Source: Andreesenia angusta (lineage in GTDB: Bacteria > Bacillota > Clostridia > Tissierellales > Gottschalkiaceae). From it: a DNA stretch of 64,000 bases. A model generated the notes under the pieces. The model ran no database searches and was not told the DNA's origin. It saw only the letters and a program-made list of their open reading frames with translations. Every line of letters starts with the position of its first letter. Position 1 is the first letter of the stretch. The stretch spans positions 1 to 64,000 of the forward strand of contig JAUNVB010000007.1 in assembly GCA_030537835.1 (NCBI GenBank), in the 5' to 3' direction. Of the stretch, positions 1 through 9,638 are shown one piece after another. The position numbers and the translations under genes were made by a program.

Positions 1-192
1 TGTGCCCTTAGCAACAGTATTTACACTATTAGCTACATATCCAACCGTATTAAGGGTTTTTATTTCAACTCTAATAGCTTCTTGATCGATTGAATTATTA
101 TAATCCTTAATTAGTTTGACCTCTTGTCCTATATTAAATATCTTAATACCATAATAATTTTCTGCACCAACTAAAGTAACAAAATCACTCAT
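1..192 (-). CDS. HIRAN-domain protein, 3' part missing (runs off left edge)
   Basis: The minus-strand frame opens with ATG at 192-190, behind a GGGGTG ribosome site, and stays open to the window edge, giving 64 residues. The start MSDFVTLVGAENYYGIKIF, a central DQEAIRVE and a later VGYVAN match the HIRAN fold (VTLVG...G..V.L..D..N..D..AI.V......VGYV.N). HIRAN domains occur in DNA-repair helicases and in small stand-alone clostridial proteins; the latter are usually about 150 residues, so roughly the last half lies outside. A role in recognising damaged DNA ends is family knowledge only. The domain call is fairly firm, the function is not. Confidence 0.72.
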   Translation of the reverse strand, partial: MSDFVTLVGAENYYGIKIFNIGQEVKLIKDYNNSIDQEAIRVEIKTLNTVGYVANSVNTVAKGT

Positions 193-325
193 AATATCAC
201 CCCTTAATATTAGAAACTTCTATTATCTCTATATTTTAACATTTAAATTAGTTTTGTTCAATTTTTATTATCTTCATACTTCTTATATATGAAATTCAAT
301 GAAAATACGAGGATAATAATATAAA

Positions 326-340
326 TCATTATGATATAAT
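326..340 (+). promoter_or_regulatory. Extended -10 promoter of the M16C peptidase/cls pair
   Basis: TATGATATAAT ends at 340, 39 bases before the ATG at 380. It has the TGN motif directly before a consensus TATAAT (335-340) and no convincing -35 hexamer, the pattern of an extended -10 promoter. The same 11-mer recurs before several other genes in this window. Confidence 0.5.
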
Positions 341-379
341 ATTATTAGATTTATAATATAAGATTAAGGAGTTTTTTGA

Positions 380-3295
380 ATGAAATTAGAAATAGGTAAA
401 GAGTATCATGGATTTAAATTCATAAAAGAAGAATTTATAGAAGAAGAAAATTCAAATGCTTTGATATTTGAAGATGAAAAAACTAAAGCTAGACTTTTAA
501 AGCTTTCAAATAAAGATAATAATAAAGTCTTTGGAATAGGATTTAAAACTCCACCTGAAAATAGTACTGGTGTAGCTCATATATTAGAGCATTCAGTTTT
601 AAATGGATCTAAAAAATATACTACAAGAGAGCCTTTTATGGATCTATTGAAGAGCTCATTGCAGACTTTTTTAAATGCAATGACTTTTTCAGATAAAACT
701 ATCTATCCTGTAGCAAGTAGAAACGAAAAGGATTTCCACAATTTAATGGATGTGTATTTAGATGCCGTATTCAATCCTAGAATATATGAAAAAAAAGAAA
801 TCTTTATGCAGGAAGGTTGGCATTATGAATTAAAAGAAGAAGATCAGGATTTAAAATATAAAGGTGTTGTCTATAATGAGATGAGAGGTGCTATGTCTGC
901 ACCAGAAGATCAAGTTATGGAAAAAATCATGAAATCACTATATCCTAATACCATATATAAGAATAATTCAGGAGGAGATCCATATGAAATACCTAAGCTC
1001 TCTTATGAAGAGTTTTTAGATTTTCATAGAAAATTCTACCATCCTTCAAATTCCTATATCTTCCTATATGGAAATGGAGATTTAGATAGAGAATTAAGTC
1101 ATATTGAAGAGTATTTAAAAAATTATGAATATCTTGATGTTGATTCATATATTAAACCACAGGAAAGTTTCGATGAGCCAAAAGTGAAATTAGCTTATTA
1201 TTCCCTCTCAAAAGATGAGTTCAGAGATAAAAAAGCCTATCTTGCCTATTCAGTATGCCTTGGTAAGAGCACTAGTATAGAAGATTCTATAATGAATGAT
1301 TTATTAAATGAGATATTTATTGAATCTGAAGCATCTCCTATAAAGAAAAGTCTCTTAGAACAAGAGATCTGTGAAGATATTATATCTACTTATACTGATG
1401 GACTTTATCAAACATTCAGTATAATTGCTAAGAATGCTGATGCCGAAGATAAATACCATTTTGACAATATAATAAGAGAGCATCTAAGCTTTATAGTTAA
1501 AAATGGTATAGATGAGAAGCTATTAAATGCATCTTTAAATAAGATTGAATTCGCATTAAGAGAGAGACAGGATAATTCTGCAAAAGGCGTTATATCTTTC
1601 ATAACTGCATTTCACACCTGGCTATATGGTGAATCTCCTTTAAAGGCTTTAAAATATGAAGAACCTCTTAAGAAATTAAAAGAAAAATTGAAAAATGGCT
1701 ATTTTGAAGAATATATAGAGAAAAGAGTTTTAAATAATAATCATAAAACTCTATTAGTCGTCCATCCAGAACCTGGATTATTTGAGAGATTAGATATTGA
1801 AGCAGATAGAAAATTAAGAGAATATAAAGACAGCTTAAACGATGAAGAGATGAAAGATATAATAGAAAATAATCAAAAATTAGATGAGTTTCAAACTAGA
1901 ATAGATACTGAAGAGGATAAGAAATCAATTCCTAAATTGAGTTTAAAAGATATAGATACTAAGATTGAAAGAATTAATCTCGAAGAGAAGGAAATAGATG
2001 ATATTAAAATATTACATTTAAATGAATATACTAATGGAATCGACTATATTAAAATGGTTTTTAATATAGACTTTTTAGAATATGAAGATATACCTTATCT
2101 ATCACTATTGTCTTCATTATTAGGTAATTTAAATACGGATAGATTCGATTATGCAACTCTATCGAATGAAATATATATTAATTCCGGGGGAATAGATTCT
2201 TATCTACAATTATATACAGATTCTAATACGGATGAGCTATATCCTAAATTTGTTTTATCTGCAAAATGTATCGACGATAAGATCGAAGAGACTTTAGATA
2301 TTATGAATGAGATAGCATTTAAAACTATATTAGATGATAAGAAGAGAATTGGCGAAATCATAATGCAATTAAAATCCAAATTAGAGATGAATATATTTAA
2401 TTCTGGTCATATAATCTCTATGGCAAGAGCATTGTCTAAATTAAACCCTTCTTATAAATATAATGAATTATCTAAGGGATTAGATTATTATTTCTTTTTA
2501 CAGGAAATAGATCAAAATCTAGACAGTATATATGATGATTTAATCGAAAAATTAAAAGATCTCTATTCTAAAATTTTTAGAAGAAATGATCTATTGATAA
2601 ATCTAACTATGAATACTGAGGACTATAATAGAGTCTATGAAATTCTACCTAGATTTTTGGATAATTTAAATAATAATGAATTTGAAAAAGCAGATTTCAG
2701 AATAGAGGATAAGATTGAAAGAGAAGGTATTACGAGTGGAGCAAGCGTTCAATATATCTCTAAGGCAGCTGACTTAAGAGATTCGGGATTTGAATACGAC
2801 GGCTCTATGGAAGTATTAACTAATATTGTAAATATGGAATATCTTCATAATAATATAAGAGCTATAGGTGGTGCTTATGGTGCCGGTATGAAAATATATA
2901 GTAATGGCTGTATAGCAACTTATTCCTATAGAGATCCTAATTTAAAGAACACTATAGATGTCTATAATGGTATAGGCAAATATATTGAAAATATGGAATT
3001 GACAGAAGAAGATTTAGAAAACTCTATAATAGGATCTATGAGAGCTTTCGATCCTGTTCTTACAGTCAATATAAAATCAGAGCTCGCTCTTAATAGATAT
3101 ATTAAGAATACTAGATACGAAGACCTTGATAGATATTTAAAAGAAGCATTAGAGACTGATTTAGAAAAATTAAAATCGTATTCTAGTCTATTGAATAAAG
3201 CAATGGCTAAGGATTCTTATACTGTATTAGGAAATGAGACTATTATTTTAGATAATAAAGATCTTTTTGACAGTATATTGAGATTAAAAAAATAA
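380..3295 (+). CDS. M16C family zinc metallopeptidase (presequence protease-like)
   Basis: A 971-residue protein of the insulinase superfamily. The inverted zinc motif HXXEH is H67-I-L-E70-H71, and the distal zinc ligand is probably E167 in VVYNEMRG. Length and domain order (catalytic M16 half, linker, M16C-associated half) fit PreP/M16C enzymes, single-chain clamshell peptidases that degrade unfolded peptides. There is no signal peptide, so a cytoplasmic role in peptide turnover is likely. The start ATG has AAGGAG 6-8 bases upstream. The gene is followed after 22 bases by a cardiolipin synthase gene and probably shares its transcript. A second, shorter M16 peptidase lies at 47.3-48.5 kb. Confidence 0.93.
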   Translation: MKLEIGKEYHGFKFIKEEFIEEENSNALIFEDEKTKARLLKLSNKDNNKVFGIGFKTPPENSTGVAHILEHSVLNGSKKYTTREPFMDLLKSSLQTFLNAMTFSDKTIYPVASRNEKDFHNLMDVYLDAVFNPRIYEKKEIFMQEGWHYELKEEDQDLKYKGVVYNEMRGAMSAPEDQVMEKIMKSLYPNTIYKNNSGGDPYEIPKLSYEEFLDFHRKFYHPSNSYIFLYGNGDLDRELSHIEEYLKNYEYLDVDSYIKPQESFDEPKVKLAYYSLSKDEFRDKKAYLAYSVCLGKSTSIEDSIMNDLLNEIFIESEASPIKKSLLEQEICEDIISTYTDGLYQTFSIIAKNADAEDKYHFDNIIREHLSFIVKNGIDEKLLNASLNKIEFALRERQDNSAKGVISFITAFHTWLYGESPLKALKYEEPLKKLKEKLKNGYFEEYIEKRVLNNNHKTLLVVHPEPGLFERLDIEADRKLREYKDSLNDEEMKDIIENNQKLDEFQTRIDTEEDKKSIPKLSLKDIDTKIERINLEEKEIDDIKILHLNEYTNGIDYIKMVFNIDFLEYEDIPYLSLLSSLLGNLNTDRFDYATLSNEIYINSGGIDSYLQLYTDSNTDELYPKFVLSAKCIDDKIEETLDIMNEIAFKTILDDKKRIGEIIMQLKSKLEMNIFNSGHIISMARALSKLNPSYKYNELSKGLDYYFFLQEIDQNLDSIYDDLIEKLKDLYSKIFRRNDLLINLTMNTEDYNRVYEILPRFLDNLNNNEFEKADFRIEDKIEREGITSGASVQYISKAADLRDSGFEYDGSMEVLTNIVNMEYLHNNIRAIGGAYGAGMKIYSNGCIATYSYRDPNLKNTIDVYNGIGKYIENMELTEEDLENSIIGSMRAFDPVLTVNIKSELALNRYIKNTRYEDLDRYLKEALETDLEKLKSYSSLLNKAMAKDSYTVLGNETIILDNKDLFDSILRLKK

Positions 3296-3317
3296 TATAG
3301 AGAAAGAAAGTGATAGA

Positions 3318-4874
3318 TTGAATCCTTTAAAAATAATTTTTAATAGAGGTTTTATACTTGCATTATTCATGATATTACAAATTTCTTTCTTAGCTTATAT
3401 AGTTTTTGCTTTTGAAGGCTATTTCGTATATTATTTTTGGATTTCACTATTGATAAGCTTCATAGTAGTAATATCTATTATGAATAATAGGAGCAATTTC
3501 GTCTATAAAATAGGTTGGATTGTTCCGGTATTCGTATTTCCATTATTTGGAAGTATACTTTATCTACTCTATGGTGGAAATAAGCATGGTAAGAAGACTA
3601 AAAATCGTATGAAAGAGCTGATGGTTCAAAAAGATTTCATATTAAAACAAAATGATTCTACAATAGAAAAATTGAAAAATGAAAACTCTATTGCAGCTAA
3701 TCAAGCTTTATATATAAAGAATTATTCTAATTCTCCTATATATATAAATAGTCGTACTGAATTCTTTGAATTAGGTGAATTGGGATTTAAAAAAATGATT
3801 GAGGAAATTAAAAAAGCTGAAAAATTTATATTTTTAGAGTACTTCATTATAGATAAAGGTATAGTCTGGGATACTATATTAGATATTTTAATAGATAAAG
3901 TGAAATCTGGCGTAGAAGTGAAGATAATCTATGACGACATAGGTTGTCTCTTCACTCTTCCCCATAATTATTATAAGTATTTGGAATCTCTCGGAATAAA
4001 ATGCAAAGTATTCCATCCATTAAAACCATTGTTTACGCTTAAATATAATAATAGGGATCATAGAAAAATCCTCGTAATAGATAATAAGATAGCATTTACA
4101 GGTGGTATAAATTTAGCGGATGAATATATTAATGAATTTGAAAAATATGGTCATTGGAAAGACTCTGTAATAATGACTAGCGGTAAAGCCGTTCATAGTT
4201 TTACTGCATTCTTTCTATTGATGTGGGATTATATTTCTGATGAAAATACAGATTATAAGAAATATCTAGAAGAGCCTCTATATTATGAAATCTATGATAA
4301 TAAATTACAGATATATAGAGAGAATTCAGGATATATACAGCCATTTTCTGATTCTCCTCTAGACGGAGAGGCTCTTAGTGAGACCATATATTTAAATCTT
4401 CTAGGTTCTGCTAAAAAATATGCTTATATTACTACTCCTTATCTAATATTAGACGATACTATGAAATCTGCACTCTGTGCAGCAGGTAAAAGAGGTGTAG
4501 ATGTCAGAATCATCGTGCCACATATCCCTGATAAATGGTATGTTCATTCAGTTTCAAAGTCAAATTATGAAGAGCTATTAGAATCTAATATAAGGATATA
4601 TGAATATACACCTGGTTTTATACATTCTAAACTTTTCATATCCGATGATGAATATGCTGTAGTAGGAACTATAAATATAGATTATAGGAGTCTATATCTT
4701 CATTTCGAATGTGGTATTTGGATGTATAAAAGTCAATCACTTTATAATATAAAGAAAGATATTGAAGACACAATTAGCAAATCTAAAGAGATTAAATTTA
4801 CTGATATTGAAAAGGTAAATATTTTTCAAAGAACTACAAGAACTATCTTAAAGATACTATCACCTCTTATGTAA
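3318..4874 (+). CDS. cls: Cardiolipin synthase, phospholipase D superfamily
   Basis: A 518-residue membrane enzyme that joins two phosphatidylglycerol molecules into cardiolipin and glycerol. Two hydrophobic segments at about residues 10-32 and 36-55, plus a third near 65-85, anchor it. Two HKD motifs follow: H248-x-K250-x4-D255 with the trailing GG, and H436-x-K438-x4-D443. Length is typical of bacterial Cls. The predicted start is a TTG at 3318 behind a weak GAAAG; no ATG lies nearby upstream. It is the second gene of a short transcript and ends at a strong shared terminator. Confidence 0.94.
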   Translation: MNPLKIIFNRGFILALFMILQISFLAYIVFAFEGYFVYYFWISLLISFIVVISIMNNRSNFVYKIGWIVPVFVFPLFGSILYLLYGGNKHGKKTKNRMKELMVQKDFILKQNDSTIEKLKNENSIAANQALYIKNYSNSPIYINSRTEFFELGELGFKKMIEEIKKAEKFIFLEYFIIDKGIVWDTILDILIDKVKSGVEVKIIYDDIGCLFTLPHNYYKYLESLGIKCKVFHPLKPLFTLKYNNRDHRKILVIDNKIAFTGGINLADEYINEFEKYGHWKDSVIMTSGKAVHSFTAFFLLMWDYISDENTDYKKYLEEPLYYEIYDNKLQIYRENSGYIQPFSDSPLDGEALSETIYLNLLGSAKKYAYITTPYLILDDTMKSALCAAGKRGVDVRIIVPHIPDKWYVHSVSKSNYEELLESNIRIYEYTPGFIHSKLFISDDEYAVVGTINIDYRSLYLHFECGIWMYKSQSLYNIKKDIEDTISKSKEIKFTDIEKVNIFQRTTRTILKILSPLM

Positions 4875-4911
4875 AAAAATCGAGATATCTCTATTGATAT
4901 CTCGATTTTTT
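4873..4911. terminator. Bidirectional terminator between cls and the isochorismatase gene
   Basis: A hairpin with 9-bp core arms (CGAGATATC/GATATCTCG) and a 6-base loop, flanked by A and T runs on the two sides, lies exactly between two convergent genes. It can end transcription in both directions. Confidence 0.9.
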
Positions 4912-5464
4912 ATTTTATTATCTTAGAAATCTTTTTAAACTCCTCAGTTCCAGCAGTTTGAAGTATATTAAAGAGTATTGCCTCAGTATTCATAACTATT
5001 GCTCCCATATCTTTAAATAGGTCTAATGAGTTATTATAATTAACCTCTGATCTAGAGCTAATAGCATCTAAGGCTATATATACTTCATAACCATCTCTTA
5101 ATAGATCTCTTGCAGTTTGAAAAACACAGATATGAGATTCTATTCCTGAGATTATTATCTTTTTCTTCTGCTTATTTATTATCGCTTCTTTTATATCATC
5201 ACAATATGCCGAAAAATTCATCTTTTCAAGTACTATTGTATTATAGTTAAAATTCTCTTTTATCTCTTCAACAGTATTTCCTAGACCTTCTGGATACTGC
5301 TCTGTAACTATCATAGGTATTTCTAATATATTTGCTGAATTTATTAATATATTAGTATTTTTTACTACATCTTCCCTATGTTTCATTGCAGGTAATAATC
5401 TTCCTTGTATGTCTATTATAAGAAGTAAGACTTCCTCTCTATCTAAATAATATTTTTCTAGCAA
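4910..5464 (-). CDS. Isochorismatase-like cysteine hydrolase
   Basis: A 184-residue member of the isochorismatase/nicotinamidase superfamily. The expected Asp-Lys-Cys triad is visible: D in LLIIDIQG, K in LEKMNFSA and C in ESHICVFQTA. The family hydrolyses amides or vinyl ethers; this branch (isochorismatase-like hydrolases of unknown substrate) cannot be assigned further. I chose TTG at 5464, preceded by GAAGGTGA at good spacing. A longer frame to 5494 would overlap the upstream gene and lacks its own ribosome site. It lies 14 bases after the VWA-metallopeptidase gene and is probably its operon partner. Confidence 0.82.
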   Translation of the reverse strand: MLEKYYLDREEVLLLIIDIQGRLLPAMKHREDVVKNTNILINSANILEIPMIVTEQYPEGLGNTVEEIKENFNYNTIVLEKMNFSAYCDDIKEAIINKQKKKIIISGIESHICVFQTARDLLRDGYEVYIALDAISSRSEVNYNNSLDLFKDMGAIVMNTEAILFNILQTAGTEEFKKISKIIK

Positions 5465-5478
5465 AAAATCACCTTCTT

Positions 5479-6642
5479 TTACATATTTACACATGTGCCT
5501 ATTTCAGATGGACATCTTCCCTCAGGAGTCAGAACCCATAGTACAGTTTGATTTATCTTTTCTTTAACTGTGCCATAACCATCTGTAAAATAGACTACAA
5601 ATTTATAGCCGTTTCTATCTGCATATCGAAAAACAGGATCGAATGAAGTTCCCTCAAATCCTCTTCTTCTATTCATTCTAATATATCTCTCTAATGGAAC
5701 GGATGAGTTTATCGAATCATCACATTCAACAACCCTGATATTTGCACCACTTATTCTTTGAATGCTCTTAAGCTCTGCTATGAAACGAGAAAATTCTTCA
5801 TCAGTAACTGAGCCAGATGTATCTACGGCTACTAATACATTAATACCTATTTGTTTTCTTTTTCCCATTACATTTTCAAATCTTCTAGACTCTCTTAGAT
5901 GGGTTCTTTTATATTTAACTCTTCCTCTACCATTTAAAAATCTTCTCATAACTATCTGCCATTTTATCTTTGGATCTGCATAGAGCTCCTCAATATCTTT
6001 AACGATATTTGATGGCATCTCACCTGCTGATTTTTTAGCATCAGATATTATTTTCTTCAATATCCCTTTAGTTATATTTTCATTTTCTATAATATTACTG
6101 CTATATTCATCTTCAAATGTTTCCATCTTATCTATTTCCATATATTTTCCATTATTCATATCTCCTTCTGGAAATATTATTATCTTGCTTCCTTGAGCCC
6201 TTGATCTCTTCTTGACTTCTTCATTATTCATCAGCGCTGAATAATATTCTTCTGCAGAAAGTCCATGTTTTAAATTCATATTGAATATGGCATTTATCTT
6301 TCCTACCGTAACCACACTGCTAGGGAGTAATGAGCCATCTAATCTGTCATTTATAACCATATCAGAGGCCATATTCCAAATTTCTATATTCTTTCCCTTT
6401 GCTCTAATCGTATGAAAGAATAATACATGTAAAATCTCATGAATCAATGCTCCTTGAGCCTCTTTCAGTCCAACTTTGTCAAGATAATCCTCATTATAAT
6501 ATAGTTTTGGAACGGATTGTAGATATATTCCAAACTTCGCTACTCTTTTCGACTCTATCCTAGGTATTCCTGATACAACCATTGAATAGAATGGATAGTC
6601 TATTATAGTTTTAATTATTAAATCATTAATTTTATTAGACAT
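5479..6642 (-). CDS. VWA-like domain and putative metallopeptidase (DUF2201 family)
   Basis: A 387-residue protein with two parts. The N-terminal half contains a zinc-peptidase motif H68-E69-I-L-H72 within ALIHEILHVLFFH. The C-terminal part holds a von Willebrand A-like fold with MIDAS residues D274-x-S276-x-S278 in VAVDTSGS. This is the DUF2201 architecture, normally encoded beside a MoxR-type AAA+ ATPase, as here (11 bases downstream of it). Such pairs are thought to act as chaperone and remodelling modules on metalloproteins or surface complexes; the target is unknown. It is cytoplasmic, with no signal peptide. A second, unrelated MoxR/VWA pair lies at 55.6-58.1 kb. Confidence 0.85.
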   Translation of the reverse strand: MSNKINDLIIKTIIDYPFYSMVVSGIPRIESKRVAKFGIYLQSVPKLYYNEDYLDKVGLKEAQGALIHEILHVLFFHTIRAKGKNIEIWNMASDMVINDRLDGSLLPSSVVTVGKINAIFNMNLKHGLSAEEYYSALMNNEEVKKRSRAQGSKIIIFPEGDMNNGKYMEIDKMETFEDEYSSNIIENENITKGILKKIISDAKKSAGEMPSNIVKDIEELYADPKIKWQIVMRRFLNGRGRVKYKRTHLRESRRFENVMGKRKQIGINVLVAVDTSGSVTDEEFSRFIAELKSIQRISGANIRVVECDDSINSSVPLERYIRMNRRRGFEGTSFDPVFRYADRNGYKFVVYFTDGYGTVKEKINQTVLWVLTPEGRCPSEIGTCVNM

Positions 6643-6653
6643 CTAAATCATCC

Positions 6654-7727
6654 TTATATTAATTCCATTAATTTTGATGATATCTCTTTTTGGAATTCCG
6701 GCATTTTATTTAAAATATTTGAAAACTCAGTCTTTCTCTCTGCTAATATCATTCTTACGAAAACTACTTTCGTCTCATTATCTAAATCTTTTACGAACAT
6801 ATTTATATTCTTCATATGTTTTTCATTTTCTGGATCTAATTCAAGAGCTAATCTTCTCAATGTAAGAGTCAGTACATCATATCTAAATTTAGCCATTATA
6901 TCCCTTATAATGACTACTTGCTTATCTGAATAATTATTTAATATCTCTTCTGCATCAGGATAGTGTATATCTTTATCTTTTAAGAATCCAATATATGATG
7001 CAGTTGCTTCAGGTCCTACTAATCCTAAAAGCATAGTTGTAAGCTCTTCATCTGTTAAATCGCATGTATTTAAAATATTAGATGCTTTAGTCCAACCTCT
7101 TGGTGAAGGAGTCTTGCTACCGTCATCCGTTATCTTATCCATACAAAACATATCTCTATTTATATAGAGAAAATTAAGTATAGAATCGTTATTCTGCTTA
7201 GTTTTTATCATATAAGTTGCAAATTCATCTAGATCCGGTTCTACTGTTATAGGTAATATCCTATCCATACCTGCATTATCTATCGTATTAGTAGTATATT
7301 CTAATGATTCTGGATTCATACATACTACCATATGCCAGCCTTCTGCTAATTTATGATTATTTATTCTCCTCTCCTGTAGAAGCGGGAATAAAGCTGAAAT
7401 AGTTTGAGTATCCGATCTATTCAATTCCTCTAAGACGAGGATTCCTCTTTCTGGAAAAAATCCTTTATCTATTGCATTCTGTGTCGGAAAAAAATCTGGT
7501 GCTAGATATTGTGTAGTTCTAGACTCTAAATCTTTTATTAATAATCCCATGAAATCTTCTCCCTGAAGAGAAGATGGATAAATAGCTTGATATCCTAAAT
7601 CCAATTTATCTGCTAATTGTTTTATAGCTTCAGTCTTTCCTATGCCTTTTACTCCTATTAATGCGGGTACTACTCTAGTATTCATTATAAGTTTTTCTAT
7701 AAAGTTCTTTGTTGATTCTATATTCAT
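6654..7727 (-). CDS. MoxR-family AAA+ ATPase
   Basis: A 357-residue AAA+ ATPase. Walker A is GVKGIGKT at residues 25-32, Walker B is ILVLEELNR, and the sensor region reads VVCMNPES. The start is the ATG at 7727 with GAGGGTGG 7 bases upstream; an upstream in-frame GTG overlaps that site and is unlikely. MoxR ATPases work with VWA-domain partners, and the next gene downstream is exactly such a protein. The pair looks like one functional unit. The client is not deducible. Confidence 0.9.
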   Translation of the reverse strand: MNIESTKNFIEKLIMNTRVVPALIGVKGIGKTEAIKQLADKLDLGYQAIYPSSLQGEDFMGLLIKDLESRTTQYLAPDFFPTQNAIDKGFFPERGILVLEELNRSDTQTISALFPLLQERRINNHKLAEGWHMVVCMNPESLEYTTNTIDNAGMDRILPITVEPDLDEFATYMIKTKQNNDSILNFLYINRDMFCMDKITDDGSKTPSPRGWTKASNILNTCDLTDEELTTMLLGLVGPEATASYIGFLKDKDIHYPDAEEILNNYSDKQVVIIRDIMAKFRYDVLTLTLRRLALELDPENEKHMKNINMFVKDLDNETKVVFVRMILAERKTEFSNILNKMPEFQKEISSKLMELI

Positions 7728-7804
7728 AAGTTTTACCACCCTCTTAATCTATTGACAACAGTTCTTAATATATATTATACATCAAATTCCGTAATTTTAA
7801 TAAT

Positions 7805-8176
7805 TTAATTATTCAGTTTCTCTTTTTTGATATTATTCTTATCGATTTTAATCGAAAAATTATTCTCAGGATACATACTATCACTGACTTCTATCTCTCC
7901 TTGTATCCAAAAAATATCTGATTCGACTAAATGCTTTAATGAATCTTCGAATTTCCATTCAAGCTTTCCTATATTTCCGCTGAAATACTGTAATGTTATT
8001 TCATTGAATTGCATTATATTATTTATGACAGATCTCCCGCTATTATAATCTGAACAACATATTATTCCGTCCATCTCTCTATGCATATCTGGATTTAATG
8101 CTAATTCTATCTTTTTTGAATCATCTTTTAATCTTAAATTTATTTTTCCTTTAACTCTATAATAGTCAACGTGCAA
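7805..8176 (-). CDS. Hypothetical protein, 123 aa
   Basis: I do not recognise this protein. It begins at TTG 8176 with a strong GGGGGA ribosome site. It is soluble, has no signal peptide, alternates polar and hydrophobic residues as expected of beta strands, and ends in a lysine-rich tail. Two adjacent cysteines occur (IICCSDYN). It is transcribed toward the MoxR ATPase gene, 77 bases upstream of it, and could belong to the same transcript. It is divergent from the rRNA methyltransferase gene. Confidence 0.7.
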   Translation of the reverse strand: MHVDYYRVKGKINLRLKDDSKKIELALNPDMHREMDGIICCSDYNSGRSVINNIMQFNEITLQYFSGNIGKLEWKFEDSLKHLVESDIFWIQGEIEVSDSMYPENNFSIKIDKNNIKKEKLNN

Positions 8177-8263
8177 GAAAAATCCCCCTTTTAATCTCTT
8201 ATACTCTAATTATACCCTAAAAAAGCCATTTATAATTAGATTTTAAGAATTATCTATCCATAT

Positions 8264-8274
8264 TATGATATAAT
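8264..8274 (+). promoter_or_regulatory. Extended -10 promoter of the rRNA methyltransferase gene
   Basis: TATGATATAAT ends at 8274, 31 bases before the start at 8306. It is the same extended -10 element as at 330-340, again without a clear -35. Confidence 0.5.
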
Positions 8275-8305
8275 TATAATATTAATTTCAAAAAGGAAGA
8301 TTCGA

Positions 8306-9604
8306 ATGATAGTTAAATTAAATATTGTGGATATGACTGATGATGGCAGAGGTATTGGTAAGACCAGTGATGGTTTAACAGTATTTTTAGACTCTTGTCT
8401 ACCAGGTGATACCGTAAAAGCCAAAATAATTAGAAGAAAAAAAAATTATGCCGAAGCAGAGCTCCTAGAAATATTATCTCATTCAAATGATAGAATAGAT
8501 AATAATTGCATAACGCCTGCTGAATGCGGTGGCTGTGATTTTATGGAATATTCATATCCTGCTCAATTGAGATTGAAAGAGAAAAAAGTTAAGGATCTTT
8601 TGTCTAGAATATCTAATCTCGATATAGAGATCGATGATATAAAATATTCTAATATGAAATATAATTATAGGAATAAATCTATACTACATGTTAAGAATAA
8701 AGATATAGGATATTTTTCAAAAAATTCTCATAATCCTATAGATATGGTCAATTGCTTAATCAATAGTAGGATCTCTGTTGAAATAAAGAAAGAAATTTCT
8801 AAATTATTAAATAGATACGGTATAGATAATATTGATAATATTTTGATAAGAAATTCTAAAAACGACGAAGAAATTATGGTAGTTTTCATAACTAAAGATA
8901 AAAAACTTAAGAATATTGATAAAATTGTTGATCAATTAGTATCTAAATTCCCTAATATAAAATCTATAATTTTAAATATAAATAAAGATAGAAGACGTCT
9001 ATTAGGTAAGGAAGATATTGTAATATATGGACGTAATTATATAAACGACTATATAAAAGACTTAAAATTTAAAATATCGCCAGAAACTTTTTTCCAGATA
9101 AATCCTGAAGTCACGGAAATAATGTACGATACAGTCTTGAAATATGCTGATATTAAAGATAATGATATAGTTTACGATATATATTCTGGAATAGGAACTA
9201 TTTCATTGTTCTTAGCTCAAAAAGCAAAGAAGGTATATGGGATAGAGGTCGTAAAAAAATCTGTCGATAATGCAAAAGAAAATGCAAAATTAAACAATAT
9301 AGAAAATGTAGAGTTTCTAATGGGAAAAGCAGAAGAAATCTTACCTAAATTTACTAATGAAAAAGCTGATATCATAGTAATTGATCCACCTAGAAAAGGG
9401 TGTGAAAGGTCAGTTTTAGATGCTATAGTAAAAATGGCACCTAGAACTGTTGTCTATGTTTCTTGTAATCCTGCTACTCTTGCTAGAGATTTAAAGATAA
9501 TGACAGAAAATAATTATTCCGTAGAAAGAGTACAGCCTCTAGATATGTTTTCACATACTGTACATGTAGAAAATGTAGTAAAATTGACTAGAAATAATAA
9601 TTAA
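8306..9604 (+). CDS. rlmD: 23S rRNA (uracil-C5)-methyltransferase, RlmD/RlmCD type
   Basis: A 432-residue SAM-dependent RNA m5U methyltransferase. An N-terminal TRAM domain occupies about residues 1-58, and an iron-sulfur cluster region has C68, C74 and C77 (CGGCDF) with a further cysteine near 150. The Rossmann motif is DIYSGIGTISLFLA. The catalytic cysteine lies in VSCNPATLARDL, with IDPPRKG shortly before. In Gram-positives one enzyme (RlmCD) often modifies both U747 and U1939; which site is used here cannot be told. It is monocistronic, with GGAAG before the ATG and a strong terminator right after the stop. Confidence 0.92.
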   Translation: MIVKLNIVDMTDDGRGIGKTSDGLTVFLDSCLPGDTVKAKIIRRKKNYAEAELLEILSHSNDRIDNNCITPAECGGCDFMEYSYPAQLRLKEKKVKDLLSRISNLDIEIDDIKYSNMKYNYRNKSILHVKNKDIGYFSKNSHNPIDMVNCLINSRISVEIKKEISKLLNRYGIDNIDNILIRNSKNDEEIMVVFITKDKKLKNIDKIVDQLVSKFPNIKSIILNINKDRRRLLGKEDIVIYGRNYINDYIKDLKFKISPETFFQINPEVTEIMYDTVLKYADIKDNDIVYDIYSGIGTISLFLAQKAKKVYGIEVVKKSVDNAKENAKLNNIENVEFLMGKAEEILPKFTNEKADIIVIDPPRKGCERSVLDAIVKMAPRTVVYVSCNPATLARDLKIMTENNYSVERVQPLDMFSHTVHVENVVKLTRNNN

Positions 9605-9605
9605 A

Positions 9606-9635
9606 GCGACCTAAATATTATTTAGGTCGCTTTTT
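9606..9635. terminator. Bidirectional terminator between rlmD and ssrA
   Basis: A perfect 10-bp stem (GCGACCTAAA/TTTAGGTCGC) with a 5-base loop is followed by TTTTT on the plus strand, with AAA on the other side. It lies between the convergent rlmD and tmRNA genes. Confidence 0.92.
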
Positions 9636-9638
9636 CTA

